From Spirochaetia bacterium (GTDB lineage: Bacteria > Spirochaetota > Spirochaetia > CAKZLE01), in the NCBI GenBank assembly GCA_021736385.1, contig JAIPFY010000001.1:73457-137456 (forward strand): 64,000 nucleotides of DNA, written 5' to 3'. A program made the translations under genes and the position numbers. Of the stretch, positions 40,870 through 51,464 are shown one piece after another; positions within the stretch are counted from its first letter, which is position 1; every line of letters starts with the position of its first letter. Under the pieces are notes generated by a model. It saw only the letters and a program-made list of their open reading frames with translations, was not told the DNA's origin and searched no databases.

Positions 40870-41752
40870 AGGTCACCCACTTCTTCTGAAAAGAGAATTG
40901 TACGACCGTCACTGAAAAGATCACGATCGCAAGAGCCCATGCCAATGCAGAGGCATACCCCATATTGTAATAGGTGAACGCATTACGGTATATCTGTTCG
41001 ACCGGTACACGTGTTGCCCCTGCAGGCCCTCCTTCGGTCATGATGTAGATCGACTCGAAGACCTGGAATCCATTGATCACATTGATGATGACCAGCAAAA
41101 ACAGCGTCGGGGAGATAAGCGGCATCGTGATGCTCTTGAACCGTTGCCAGGCACCTGCCCCATCGATCCTGGCCGCTTCATAGTAGTTCTTGTCGATGCC
41201 CTTCAGGGCTGCCAGCAGGATCAGGGCATAGTAGCCGGTATCCTTCCAGACAGCAGCCAGGACGACACCTGGCATGGCCCAGACCTGAGATCGTATCCAG
41301 CTCGGGCCCTGGATCCCTATGATCATCAGCCAGTTGTTGATAAGCCCGTACTTCCCGTTCAGCAGCCATTTCCAAATGAGTGCTACCGCAACCCATGACG
41401 AGATCACCGGCAGGTAGAACAGTATCTTATACAGTTTCTTACCAGCGAAATCCTTGTTCAGCATCAGAGCCTGGGACATGGAGGTCATGAGGACCAGCGG
41501 TATATAGAGTACCATGTAATAGAGGACATGACGGAACTGGATAGCCAGATCCTTTGTGGTGTACAGTCTTTTGAAATTCTCAAGACCTACGAACTTGATC
41601 GCTGAGAACCCCTTGAGCGGATCATAATCCAACAGGCTCATGATCACAGATTCTCCGATCGGCAGCAGGAAGAAGACGACAAGGGCTGCAACAGCAGGGA
41701 AGAGAAAGAAGATGACAGCCCTTCTATTCTGTTTGACAGTTCCTGTATACAT
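40859..41752 (-). CDS. Sugar ABC transporter permease (MalF-like)
   Basis: EAARIDGAGAWQRFKSITMPLISPT EAA loop; start placed at MYTGTVKQNRR. Confidence 0.92.
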   Translation of the reverse strand: MYTGTVKQNRRAVIFFLFPAVAALVVFFLLPIGESVIMSLLDYDPLKGFSAIKFVGLENFKRLYTTKDLAIQFRHVLYYMVLYIPLVLMTSMSQALMLNKDFAGKKLYKILFYLPVISSWVAVALIWKWLLNGKYGLINNWLMIIGIQGPSWIRSQVWAMPGVVLAAVWKDTGYYALILLAALKGIDKNYYEAARIDGAGAWQRFKSITMPLISPTLFLLVIINVINGFQVFESIYIMTEGGPAGATRVPVEQIYRNAFTYYNMGYASALAWALAIVIFSVTVVQFSFQKKWVTYEG

Positions 41753-42942
41753 CAGAGAGCCTCCCATGATTCGCTTCTGGAAAAGAACTCTCTGATGGCG
41801 AGAGCGGCTACTCCCCTGACCCACAGATCATTAGAGGGTTCCATGACGATCACTTCTACTTCCTGATCCAGATTGTAGACGGTGTTCTCAGTAAAGACTG
41901 TTTTCATCGTACCCTGAAAGTACGCAGCAGCATCCACCCGCTCACCACCGATGATCACAGCCTGAGGGTCGAACAGGTTGACTATCGTCGAGAGGGCAAG
42001 GCCAAGATAGGCACCTGCCGTGCTGAAGGCATCGACAGCGTGTGCATCCCGGGCATGTGCCCGGTTCACCAGTTCCTGAATGGTACAGGTGATCCCTGTA
42101 GCCTGTTCATAGCGTGCCAGAACGGCCCTGTCGGCAGCGTAGGCCTCAAGACACCCCTTTCTCCCGCAGGCACACTCCGGTGCATCAGGATCCATCGATA
42201 CTTTCATGTGTCCGATCTCACCCGCTGAGTTGTGGTTCCCCGATAACAGGTCCCCATCATAGATGATCCCCAGCCCGATACCATCTCCTATGGTCAGACA
42301 CAAGAAGTTCTCATAATCTCTTCCATTCCCGAAGTAGCGTTCACCGAACGCGAGTGAGTTGACATCATTCTCCAGAAAAATCGGAAGCTGCAGCTGCACT
42401 TCGAGCATCTCTTTGAGATGGAGGTCTTTCCACTCCAGGACAGAGCTCTCAATGAGGATCCCTCTCTTTGAGTCGATCCTGCCGCTTATGCCTACCCCGA
42501 TCCCGAGAATAGGGACACTGGGGTACTTCATATCGTGCGAGGCTTTCACAGCATCGAAGAATCCGGAGATCTGTGTCATATAGGATCCCGGATCAAGATG
42601 TCTGGGGATCTTCTTCACCTGATGTTCCAGAACGGTCCCGCCGAGGTCCACAACAGCACCGTCGATGACCCCGTCCATCAGCTTCATCCCCAGAACGACC
42701 CCTGCCCTGTTCTGTATCTCAAGAAGTGTGGGTCTCCTGCCGCCTGATGAACTGCTTTTTCCGGTCTCATGTATCAGCCCCTGTTTGAGCATCTTGTCAC
42801 AGATACCAGAACAGGTGGACCTGGAAAGACCTGTGATCCGAGATAGTTCTATCCTGGAAATCGAGCCTGCAGTCCGTATGGTGTCTAATATGATCTTATA
42901 GTTAAGATTCTTGATCAGTTCATTATCGCCGGTTCTTGACAT
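41752..42942 (-). CDS. ROK family transcriptional regulator (XylR/NagC type)
   Basis: N-terminal HTH SRIELSRITGLSRSTCSGICDKMLKQG; ROK domain ECACGRKGCLEAYA. Confidence 0.93.
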   Translation of the reverse strand: MSRTGDNELIKNLNYKIILDTIRTAGSISRIELSRITGLSRSTCSGICDKMLKQGLIHETGKSSSSGGRRPTLLEIQNRAGVVLGMKLMDGVIDGAVVDLGGTVLEHQVKKIPRHLDPGSYMTQISGFFDAVKASHDMKYPSVPILGIGVGISGRIDSKRGILIESSVLEWKDLHLKEMLEVQLQLPIFLENDVNSLAFGERYFGNGRDYENFLCLTIGDGIGLGIIYDGDLLSGNHNSAGEIGHMKVSMDPDAPECACGRKGCLEAYAADRAVLARYEQATGITCTIQELVNRAHARDAHAVDAFSTAGAYLGLALSTIVNLFDPQAVIIGGERVDAAAYFQGTMKTVFTENTVYNLDQEVEVIVMEPSNDLWVRGVAALAIREFFSRSESWEAL

Positions 42943-42958
42943 CTGACTTCTGTCTCCT

Positions 42959-42989
42959 CTACTTTGTTTATCCGTCGAACAAACTAAGT
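42959..42989. promoter_or_regulatory. XylR/ROK-like operator upstream of the ROK gene
   Basis: CTACTTTGTTTATCCGTCGAACAAACTAAGT: imperfect inverted repeat resembling TTAGTTTGTT-N-AACAAACTAA XylR boxes. Confidence 0.65.
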
Positions 42990-43566
42990 CTAGACCCTCA
43001 TATCTAATCCGTCAAGCTTTTTATTCCGCTGTTTCATATGGAGTTGTTCAGGTACTCCGTGGAGAGGAGTAAAAAGCATACTGCAGGATGTGACACGTTG
43101 AGGGATATCGTGAGAGGGCGTCCCGCACAGCTGATCGTCATTGCGTTCATGGGGTCTCTGGTGAACAGCAGCACCTGCTGCAGTAGTATCTTATGATGCT
43201 GAAACACATACAGAAGCCCTCCTCATTGAAGAACTCTATAGTCTTCGAAAGTACAGATTACTTCTCAAATACGAACCATTCTCCTATTTCCAGTGGCAGA
43301 ACATACCGATGCAGGTTCTTTTCGAGCTCTTTCAGATCATGAACATCCTACACATACTACTCACACCTCCTTTCTTTGTTTTGCCAAGTAACCATAGTAC
43401 ACCGTACGGTTTTCTATATATTGAGCTTTATGATCATTGAACCTATAGCTTCGCGTGTTATACATATTTTATTGAGTGTATCACTCGTTATAGTTTACAT
43501 CATTCAACATTTACCATATACTTCCTGCTATATAATGAGTAAATAGCAATATTAATTATAGGAGTT

Positions 43567-44031
43567 ATGCAAAACATGACAAAAAAAATCTCTTTAGTAT
43601 TTCTGTTACTTATTATTTCAATTTCTGTATTTGCTGATGACAATACGAACAATCAGAATGTTACCGTAAATATCAATGTTTCAGACCTGAAAGAAGAATT
43701 AGGGTTGAATACAGGAATTACAAACATGAGAAATGATCCAAACGTTGGATTTGGTATTTCTACTCCTATCATCGGTACGAATCATGATATCTTTCATGGT
43801 ACAGAAAAATTCACAACAAAGACAACAGGTATTAATGTCTGCTTAGGTTATACTTGGAGAACGTATATGGGTGAGGGACTCCCAACACATGGTGGAGCTT
43901 TTTACTATGAATTTTTCACAATGGCCCTGTTCGTCCCTATGGTTGGGGCTGGATACGATTATCGAATTGGCGAAAACTTCACATTGGGAATTGGATTCCC
44001 AGATATGATTCATGGAAGTATTTCTTTCTGA
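43567..44031 (+). CDS. Exported hypothetical protein in an AT-rich island
   Basis: Signal peptide KKISLVFLLLIISISVFADD; AT-rich codon usage unlike neighbours; GGAG upstream. Confidence 0.7.
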   Translation: MQNMTKKISLVFLLLIISISVFADDNTNNQNVTVNINVSDLKEELGLNTGITNMRNDPNVGFGISTPIIGTNHDIFHGTEKFTTKTTGINVCLGYTWRTYMGEGLPTHGGAFYYEFFTMALFVPMVGAGYDYRIGENFTLGIGFPDMIHGSISF

Positions 44032-44291
44032 TATACTTCCGTTTAACGGGAAAGGGAGCTGGTAGGAAAAACATATTGGCTCTCTTCCTGTATTATAGGA
44101 ACTTAAGAAAACAATCTTCACCAGTTATGGGAAGGGTTCAGAAGATTCAGCTGCTGTCAACAGAAGTTCGTAATTTCAGAAAGGTTCCAGGAGCTCGAAC
44201 TGTCATGAAATCCCTCATACAGTCCTGTCTCCGCTGGCACAGATCCCTGCGGGATCAGTCTTCACCTCTCAGTGATCCCTCATCACGGGCT

Positions 44292-45599
44292 TCAGACGGA
44301 CTCGTTGATCAACGCTGCAGGGTTATCCCCTCCCAGATCCAATCCATTCGTTTCAGGCAGGATCAGAGAGAAGCAAGTGACCCCTATGGTGAACAGCCCG
44401 GCATACAGCAGATACACGATATAGTCAGGCACTCGTGATACCATCAGACCGGCGAACAGGCTGCCGCCAGTCATACCCACTGCGAACATGATCGTTCTCA
44501 AGCCTGCCGCCGTACCTCGCACACGTGCAGGATAACATTCAGCATTATAGAGCTTCACCAGAGAGAACAGTCCCCAGTACCCCATCTGAGCGGTGAACAC
44601 GGTCACATAGAGCATGCTGATCCTTGATGTCTCAGCTGCGAGCACCAACGCGAACACGGAACAACCAAAGAGAGAACTGTACAGGAGCAGTACGGGTTTC
44701 CTTCCGAATCGATCCGCCAGCGATCCTGTGAAGATATATATGGAAAGAGCACCGACGTTCGCGACAGTGAGGATGAGTGCGATGGTATTCTTGCGAACTT
44801 CAGGGTCAGGGAAGCTTGTAGCGAGGGTATGCATCAGATAGTTCTCTATCGTCTGAAAGGATGCAGCATTCAATCCGATGAGCAGCCCGATCCCCATGAA
44901 CACGAACGAGGTCTTCCACCTGTTCTCGATGAAAAGTTCCCTGACCTGGTCCCTGATCATGGAAGGGTGGATACGTAGCGTACTCTTGCGATCCTGCACC
45001 CCTGCTGATCTGCGACTCCTCTCTGCCGGGCTCTCTTTGATCAGAAGGCCAAGCAGGCTGAGCGGCATCGCCAGCCAGCCGAACCAGGTCATTCTCTTCC
45101 ATGATGCAGGGTTGGCTGCCTGGGTCAGAAAGACCTTGAACAGAGGGATCAGGAAGATCCCCAGGACTCCGATCGCTGATATGATATACGAGAATCGCGC
45201 CCGTTTCAGGGGAGGAGCTTCCTCTGCAATGATGATCACCCACAGATCAGAAGAGAAGAAGACGAACATGGCAAACAAGGCATAGCCATACTGCTCGATG
45301 GTCTGAGTCAGACTCAGTAAGAACATGCTCAACCCCATGCCGAAGAACACGATGATGATCATCGTCTTCCTGCCGATCATGTCGGCAAGCAGCAGGGTTA
45401 TGACGACGAAGAACAGACCAAGTGACCCGAAAGCGACAGCCTGATAATAGGAAGAGAGGGTCGTCTGAAAATAATCCAGGACCAGCGTGACATGCATCGT
45501 ATAACCGACAGTCAGATAGCTATCGAAGATCTCATATAACCCCAGGTAGAGAAGCAGGAACCCGAAGTATCTGTTGCGTGCTTTCGGTATCATCCTCAT
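44292..45599 (-). CDS. MFS transporter, sugar-porter-like
   Basis: LADMIGRKTMIIIVFFGMG and LADRFGRKPVLLLYSSLFG; start placed at MRMIPKARNR. Confidence 0.9.
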   Translation of the reverse strand: MRMIPKARNRYFGFLLLYLGLYEIFDSYLTVGYTMHVTLVLDYFQTTLSSYYQAVAFGSLGLFFVVITLLLADMIGRKTMIIIVFFGMGLSMFLLSLTQTIEQYGYALFAMFVFFSSDLWVIIIAEEAPPLKRARFSYIISAIGVLGIFLIPLFKVFLTQAANPASWKRMTWFGWLAMPLSLLGLLIKESPAERSRRSAGVQDRKSTLRIHPSMIRDQVRELFIENRWKTSFVFMGIGLLIGLNAASFQTIENYLMHTLATSFPDPEVRKNTIALILTVANVGALSIYIFTGSLADRFGRKPVLLLYSSLFGCSVFALVLAAETSRISMLYVTVFTAQMGYWGLFSLVKLYNAECYPARVRGTAAGLRTIMFAVGMTGGSLFAGLMVSRVPDYIVYLLYAGLFTIGVTCFSLILPETNGLDLGGDNPAALINESV

Positions 45600-45649
45600 G
45601 ATTGTACTGTACCCTGTTCCCTGTGTAAATAAATATTCATACAAAGTGT

Positions 45650-45679
45650 TTGACTTATAGGATGATCGATACATACAAT
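45650..45679 (+). promoter_or_regulatory. Candidate sigma-70 promoter TTGACT-N18-TACAAT
   Basis: Hexamers at 45650 and 45674; the first in-frame ATG of the downstream ORF is at 45685. Confidence 0.5.
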
Positions 45680-45684
45680 TTCAT

Positions 45685-47325
45685 ATGGCATTAACAACAT
45701 CTCACATCGCAAAAAGACTCTTCTGTGTCTCACCGGAGCAGAGGATCGAAGACCACCGATCCCTGCTTACGACCATATCGACGCAAGCTGCTGAAGCAGA
45801 CCTGCTGTACGGGAGGCGGGTCCCGATGATCACCGATCCGGAAGAGATGAGCGGGTCACCGATCATGACCTCTGACCGGATCGCACGGACCCTTGGAGAA
45901 CACCCCATCGAATCTGTTCTGAACACCCCGCATGCCTACTGCTGGAAGACTTCAGGCTATTCAGGAGTCTCGAAGACCTTCTACTATTCACAGGAAGATG
46001 CCCAGTCGTTTGCCGACATCTGGGCAGCCTATGCATGGCTGACAGGAGTTCGATCGAATAGTTCCTTCTGGAACTTCGGTTCCAAGAGACCGATGGTCTC
46101 GGGAGAGCTTCTGGAATTGGTGAAAGACCGGTTCGTGACAAGCGGGGGGTTGTATACTCCCATAAAGAATGGATTGGACTTTGTCAAAGCACTGAAGAAA
46201 GCTTCACGAAGCACGGGAGCCGATGTCATCGCGGGTCCGACGATCGCGTATTACCTCATATGCAGAGCAGTCCGTGATGAACGGTATATGCAGGAGAGTG
46301 TGAAAAGAGTGCTGGAAAATGATATGCACCTGCCCTCCTTCCTCGCACGACACACTTCCAGGATGGTCCTGTCAGGTTTCGACAGTACAAGACTCAGCAG
46401 GACCATGGAACAGATGTATATCGGGTTCTCCTATGCAGAGCCCCTCTCCTCCTACATGGAGATGATCCAGGAGCATTTCCCGAACCTCAGGATGCACGAT
46501 GTCTACGGGAGTACAGAGGTGCCGATCATCGGGGCTACGCTGCATCATGAAGATGATGCTCTTGCTCTGCTGATGCCTGCACTCTATGCTGAGCTTGCTG
46601 ATCCCCTGGAGGTCTATAAGGCAAAGAAGAATCCGGATTATGGTGTTCCGACCATCCCCTGGTACAAGTGGGAACAGGGGATGACCGGAGAACTCATCAT
46701 CTCCCGTCCGGGTACCGCACTCCCTTTGCTGCGCTATGCCACCGGGGATCTCCTGGAGATCGTCGATCCTATCAGATCATTCATCCCCGGCACCGCATCA
46801 TCATACCCCGAAGAGGGTATTGAAGCGGTACCGGCCCCGGCGATCAGGGTCATCGCCCGATCCGCAGATGCCATCGATTTCGAGACCGATGAGGAGATGG
46901 GCTCCTTCATGGGAAAGAAGATATACACTCCACAGATACAGCAGGCGATCCTCTCCCTTCCCGGCATCGTCTGGTGGGAACTGTTCCGGGTGAGAAACGG
47001 GGACAAGGGACCCGGTCCCTTGATCTTCCTGATCTATCCCGAACGTATCCCGGAGGATGTGGAAGGCTTCACGGAAACCATACGGAAAGCCCTCATGTAC
47101 AAGACCCCTGATGAGACTGAGACGATCAAATCAGCAGAGAGCATGGGATTGCTTGAGATACGGATAACTCACCCCGAGGCCTTCGCTGAGATCCAGTCAG
47201 AGATCCTTGACAAGATAGATTCCTCTTCGTTGGGACAGCTGAAACCCCGTCATATCTTCACGGTGAAAGACAGGATCGATTTTTCCAGAAAGACCAGCAG
47301 GAAACTCGTCAGAGCCCTGAGATGA
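45685..47325 (+). CDS. Adenylate-forming enzyme, phenylacetate-CoA ligase/GH3-like (substrate unknown)
   Basis: TSGYSGVSKTFYYS, MHDVYGSTEVPIIGAT, TGELIISRPGTALPLLRYATGDLLE. Confidence 0.78.
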   Translation: MALTTSHIAKRLFCVSPEQRIEDHRSLLTTISTQAAEADLLYGRRVPMITDPEEMSGSPIMTSDRIARTLGEHPIESVLNTPHAYCWKTSGYSGVSKTFYYSQEDAQSFADIWAAYAWLTGVRSNSSFWNFGSKRPMVSGELLELVKDRFVTSGGLYTPIKNGLDFVKALKKASRSTGADVIAGPTIAYYLICRAVRDERYMQESVKRVLENDMHLPSFLARHTSRMVLSGFDSTRLSRTMEQMYIGFSYAEPLSSYMEMIQEHFPNLRMHDVYGSTEVPIIGATLHHEDDALALLMPALYAELADPLEVYKAKKNPDYGVPTIPWYKWEQGMTGELIISRPGTALPLLRYATGDLLEIVDPIRSFIPGTASSYPEEGIEAVPAPAIRVIARSADAIDFETDEEMGSFMGKKIYTPQIQQAILSLPGIVWWELFRVRNGDKGPGPLIFLIYPERIPEDVEGFTETIRKALMYKTPDETETIKSAESMGLLEIRITHPEAFAEIQSEILDKIDSSSLGQLKPRHIFTVKDRIDFSRKTSRKLVRALR

Positions 47326-47403
47326 CCCCACAGGGTGCAGTCTCAGGAACTGCACAGCACTACCACATGACTTCTGTCTGAGCAGGCTCTGTGCTTTGGA
47401 TCC

Positions 47404-49773
47404 TCACACACCGGTTTCAGGATCATGTATGAGACGCCGGTCCTTTGCTGATCCGAAGACAGCGAGGAGTGCCGGCAGGAAGATGAGGGTCCCCACCATC
47501 GTCGAAACAAGGGCTACCGAGACAAGCAGCCCAAAGACTGCGATCCCCTTGAACGCAGCTGCTGTGAGTACCATCATACCGGCAAAGATGGAGACTGTCG
47601 TGAGGAGGATAGGTCTTCCGGTCATCCGCAGGGTCGCCACCAGAGCCGATCGAATATCATGTTCCTGCATGCTCCTCTGTTTGATATATTGAAGCATGAA
47701 ATGGATCGCATCATCCACACCTACGCCTATTGCGACACTGGAGACCATGAGGGTTATCATATCCCGCGGGATCCCGAATGCGACCATCACGATGGTGTTC
47801 ATCATCAATCCGAAGGCCAGAGGAACAAGGATCAGGAGACTGTATCGAAAGACCCGGAAGATGCCGAAGGTGATAAGGAATATACAGAGCATGGAGATCA
47901 GTACCGACATGACCTGATCCTTATCCATGATGGTGCTGAGATTGAGATAGATCAGAGCATTACACCACACCTCATGTCCGATCTCAGCGGGAAGGTACTC
48001 TTCGATGGTGGCATGCATATAGGTGTATAGATCAAAAAAAGCCTGATCATTCACCAGGAGTCCAGTCTCTGGATTACGTACCTGGCAGTTGATGGTTATT
48101 TCTGAGTAATCCTGGTTGATGAGGGTCTTAGCCATGGCGTCTGTGGTCTGCTGATCGAACAACTTGAAGAACCGACTCACGACCATGGTCAGACCACGAC
48201 TCTCAGGCAGTCCCCGTTCACCTGTCATGATCTGATTGATGTCCTCAAGGTAGCTTGTATACGATCTGACTGCCTGAACAGAGGGATCAGAAAGGAGTTC
48301 CTGTTCGAACTGCGACACGTTCTGCACGATGTCTTCCCGCAGGAAGTAATCTTTCTGATCACCGGGGGCCTTCAAGGTGATATTCACCGGCTGGAAACTG
48401 CCAAGCCTCTCTGTAAGATATATGAGATCCTGAACCATCGGTTCTTTCTTGGGGAAATAGTTCAGATAATCTGATTGATGGGTCATGTTCGGGTTCACTA
48501 TGAGAAAGGTCACCAGGATGCAGACAAGGATCCCAAGAATAAGGTAGCGTGCTGAGAATATCCTCTCTGCCAGTCTGCCCATGAATTGCGTCAGCGGTCC
48601 GCTGCGGACTGCTGACGCATGTGCTGAAGCAGGTGCAGGGAGCAGCTGCAGCACCGCTGGAAGGAAGAAGAGGGAGAGCAGAGCACAGCTGATGATGCCG
48701 AAGGCTGAGGCAAGACCGAAATCCCGTGTCTGGCTCAGAGAAGTCGTCAGCAGACTCAGGAACCCTGCTGCAGTGGTCAGGCTTGCCAGGAGTATCGTCC
48801 CTGAGATCCTGCGGACCCCCAGTATGATCCAACGGCCATCTGTCACCTTCTCCGGCAGGCAGCGGTAATACTCATTGAGAAGATGAATACTGTAGGAAGT
48901 ACCAAGGGTTATCACCAGGGGCGGCATCATGATCCCGATGATCGTCAATTCAATACCAAAGATCACCATCAGTCCCAGACTCCAGATCATGCCGATCATG
49001 ACACTCAGAAACGGAAGGATCACGGCACGCAGGGACCTGAATCCCAGATAGAAGAACAGGAGGATGCATAGGCTGCTGAGGACCAGGAGGATGGAGAGAT
49101 CCTTGGACATATAGGTCTCTGTTCTGGCAGTGAATACATAGTCCCCGCTGGAATAGACCGTGTAATACTGCTTCAGAGGTTCGATCAGGGAGTTGAACCT
49201 CTGCATGAACAGCTGGGTATCATCGACCCCGCTGCAGTAAAAACAGGCTGAGATCATCAGGGAGTCCTCTGATCTCACACTCCCTGTCAGTGTCGGATCT
49301 CCGGTGAATGTCCGTATATAGGCTTCAAGCTCAGTGTGATCCCGGGGAGCTCTGCCCTCCGGTCCCGCAGTCGAGACGACCAGTCTTGATCCATCCTTTT
49401 TGAACGATATCGAGTTGAACGGATTGATGCTCTCATCTATCCCGTCAAGAGCTTCGATCTCATGTATGACTCGTTCGAACATCTGGAGGCCCTCAAGATC
49501 AAAGACATCTTTCTTGTCACCCTCGATGGCCAGGATGAGCATCCGATAGGTTCCATCTTCAAAGCCATGCTGCTCAAGGATCCGCTTCACCCCGTCATCT
49601 TCAGGGACGAGATTGTGAATGTTCGAATCCATCGTGATCCCTGCAGCAAAGAATCCCAAGACCAGAGTGAGTATAACTGTTATTCCTATGATAAGGATCG
49701 GATGAGCACCTGACCACTCGAACACAGTTCGCCGTGAACCCATACGCTTATTCAGTACGTGCACCTCTTTCAT
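47404..49773 (-). CDS. MMPL/RND family (HAE3-like) transporter
   Basis: Two repeats of large loop plus TM bundle; ITLGTSYSIHLLNEYYR and VAIGVGVDDAIHFMLQYI. Confidence 0.9.
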   Translation of the reverse strand: MKEVHVLNKRMGSRRTVFEWSGAHPILIIGITVILTLVLGFFAAGITMDSNIHNLVPEDDGVKRILEQHGFEDGTYRMLILAIEGDKKDVFDLEGLQMFERVIHEIEALDGIDESINPFNSISFKKDGSRLVVSTAGPEGRAPRDHTELEAYIRTFTGDPTLTGSVRSEDSLMISACFYCSGVDDTQLFMQRFNSLIEPLKQYYTVYSSGDYVFTARTETYMSKDLSILLVLSSLCILLFFYLGFRSLRAVILPFLSVMIGMIWSLGLMVIFGIELTIIGIMMPPLVITLGTSYSIHLLNEYYRCLPEKVTDGRWIILGVRRISGTILLASLTTAAGFLSLLTTSLSQTRDFGLASAFGIISCALLSLFFLPAVLQLLPAPASAHASAVRSGPLTQFMGRLAERIFSARYLILGILVCILVTFLIVNPNMTHQSDYLNYFPKKEPMVQDLIYLTERLGSFQPVNITLKAPGDQKDYFLREDIVQNVSQFEQELLSDPSVQAVRSYTSYLEDINQIMTGERGLPESRGLTMVVSRFFKLFDQQTTDAMAKTLINQDYSEITINCQVRNPETGLLVNDQAFFDLYTYMHATIEEYLPAEIGHEVWCNALIYLNLSTIMDKDQVMSVLISMLCIFLITFGIFRVFRYSLLILVPLAFGLMMNTIVMVAFGIPRDMITLMVSSVAIGVGVDDAIHFMLQYIKQRSMQEHDIRSALVATLRMTGRPILLTTVSIFAGMMVLTAAAFKGIAVFGLLVSVALVSTMVGTLIFLPALLAVFGSAKDRRLIHDPETGV

Positions 49774-49816
49774 ACATCCCACAACTATATACCAGAATGT
49801 AATCACCAGCAAGAAG

Positions 49817-50887
49817 TTATCGTTGCAGCATGCCCTCACGGGATCTGTGCGGCAGGTTGGAGCGGAAGGTCCTCACCGAATCGCGAAGGATGAGTTCCCC
49901 TTCGAAGAGCTGTGGCCCTCGTGCTGTCGGTGTACTCAACTGCCAGGAGAGCAGGAGTTCGATCGCTGCATCGACCATGGCAACGATGGGCTGTCCGATA
50001 GTGGTGAGCCTGAAGGCATCCATCCGCCCCTCATCGATGTCATCGAACCCGATGACTGAAAGTTCTTCCGGGATCTTCAGCCCGAGCCTGCAGCGGGCAG
50101 CATCCATAACTCCCAATGCGATGATATCGGTCACACAGCAGATGGCATCAGGAGGCTGCTCATCAGTCAGGAGTCTGATCGCTGCTGCATACCCCTCATC
50201 ATAGGAGAAACCAGCCTCCTCGACCACACACTCTGAGATCCCCTGTTCATGGAGAAATCCGGTATAGCCTGCCAGCCGGTCACGACTGGAGTGCTCATCC
50301 TCTTTCGCAGAGATGAAGGCATATCGTTCATGACCGGACTGATAGAGCAGACGGGCTACGGCACGGCCGCCGGCAGCATCGTTCAGACAGATCGTATGAG
50401 CCGTGACATCCGGTATGTTCCTGTCAAAGATGATGACCGGTATACCCTGTCCCGAACACCGATCAATAAACTCATGAGACACACTGACCCCTACGATGAT
50501 CAGGGAATCGACTCGGTACTCGATGAGCCGATCGAGGACACTCCCCAGCTCCTCATCCTCAGAGGCATTGAAGAGCAGCAGCTGCAGCCCTGCCTCATGC
50601 AGCTTCTTCGTGAAGAGCTTCAGGAGTTTATAGTAGTAGGAACTGACAGAGTCATTGATCGTGAGCCCGATGATATGGGTATTCCGAGATGCCATGCCGC
50701 GAGCCAGAGCATCGGGACGGTAATCGAGTTCTTTCACGGCAGCCAGGACTTTCTGCCGAAGACCTTCAGAGAGTCTCCCCGCCGGGTTCAGTGCCCGGGA
50801 GACCGTCGATTGTGAGACCCCTGCCCTTCTGGCTACATCGATCGAGGTGATTCGTCGGGCGGAGCCCTGCTCTTCTGTACTGCTCAT
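49817..50887 (-). CDS. LacI family transcriptional regulator
   Basis: HTH ITSIDVARRAGVSQSTVSRALNPAGRLSEGLRQKVLAAVKELDYRPDALARGM. Confidence 0.94.
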   Translation of the reverse strand: MSSTEEQGSARRITSIDVARRAGVSQSTVSRALNPAGRLSEGLRQKVLAAVKELDYRPDALARGMASRNTHIIGLTINDSVSSYYYKLLKLFTKKLHEAGLQLLLFNASEDEELGSVLDRLIEYRVDSLIIVGVSVSHEFIDRCSGQGIPVIIFDRNIPDVTAHTICLNDAAGGRAVARLLYQSGHERYAFISAKEDEHSSRDRLAGYTGFLHEQGISECVVEEAGFSYDEGYAAAIRLLTDEQPPDAICCVTDIIALGVMDAARCRLGLKIPEELSVIGFDDIDEGRMDAFRLTTIGQPIVAMVDAAIELLLSWQLSTPTARGPQLFEGELILRDSVRTFRSNLPHRSREGMLQR

Positions 50888-50941
50888 AGCATCCTATATC
50901 CCCACTTTGATCCCGGGGAGAGTCAGCCCCTCCCCGGCACC

Positions 50942-51457
50942 CTATGCCTCGTCCGAGGTACACACATCCCTGATAAACGAGTAGCTGATGGAGTTATGCT
51001 CTTCAGTGACTTTCCAGCTTCCATCCACCCTGTTGATGAACATCATGCTCAGACCAAGACAGCCATCCCCCAGCACCTTACCTGTCGGAGGTCCGAATTT
51101 GGAGTGGTTGGTGTTAGTCCCATGATACCGCATCCTTCTCCACACCTTGTACCCTGAGTCTGCATCACCTGCTACGATCAGACTCTCCAGGTCAACGTTC
51201 AGATCAGGGAAGGTCGCAAAGAACTCCAGCAGGTCAGATACGAGGTTCTCGACCCCAAGGATCTTGATCCTGTTCTCCTTTCGGTAGATGATATTCTTAT
51301 CATAGTAGTCATAGATCAGTCCCAGCATCTTGAAATCATAGACCAGTTTGGTATAGTCCCTGATGAAGGCTCTTACATCCTCTTTCGTGGAGAACGTATT
51401 AGCTTCTATGCCTCTTCGAAGGGCTTTGATCTCATCTGAATATCTATCACACATCAT
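50942..51457 (-). CDS. NTF2-like protein (second of a tandem pair)
   Basis: VDGSWKVTEEHNSISYSF and overall SnoaL/NTF2-like pattern; alignable by eye with the upstream gene. Confidence 0.72.
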   Translation of the reverse strand: MMCDRYSDEIKALRRGIEANTFSTKEDVRAFIRDYTKLVYDFKMLGLIYDYYDKNIIYRKENRIKILGVENLVSDLLEFFATFPDLNVDLESLIVAGDADSGYKVWRRMRYHGTNTNHSKFGPPTGKVLGDGCLGLSMMFINRVDGSWKVTEEHNSISYSFIRDVCTSDEA

Positions 51458-51464
51458 CACAGCG

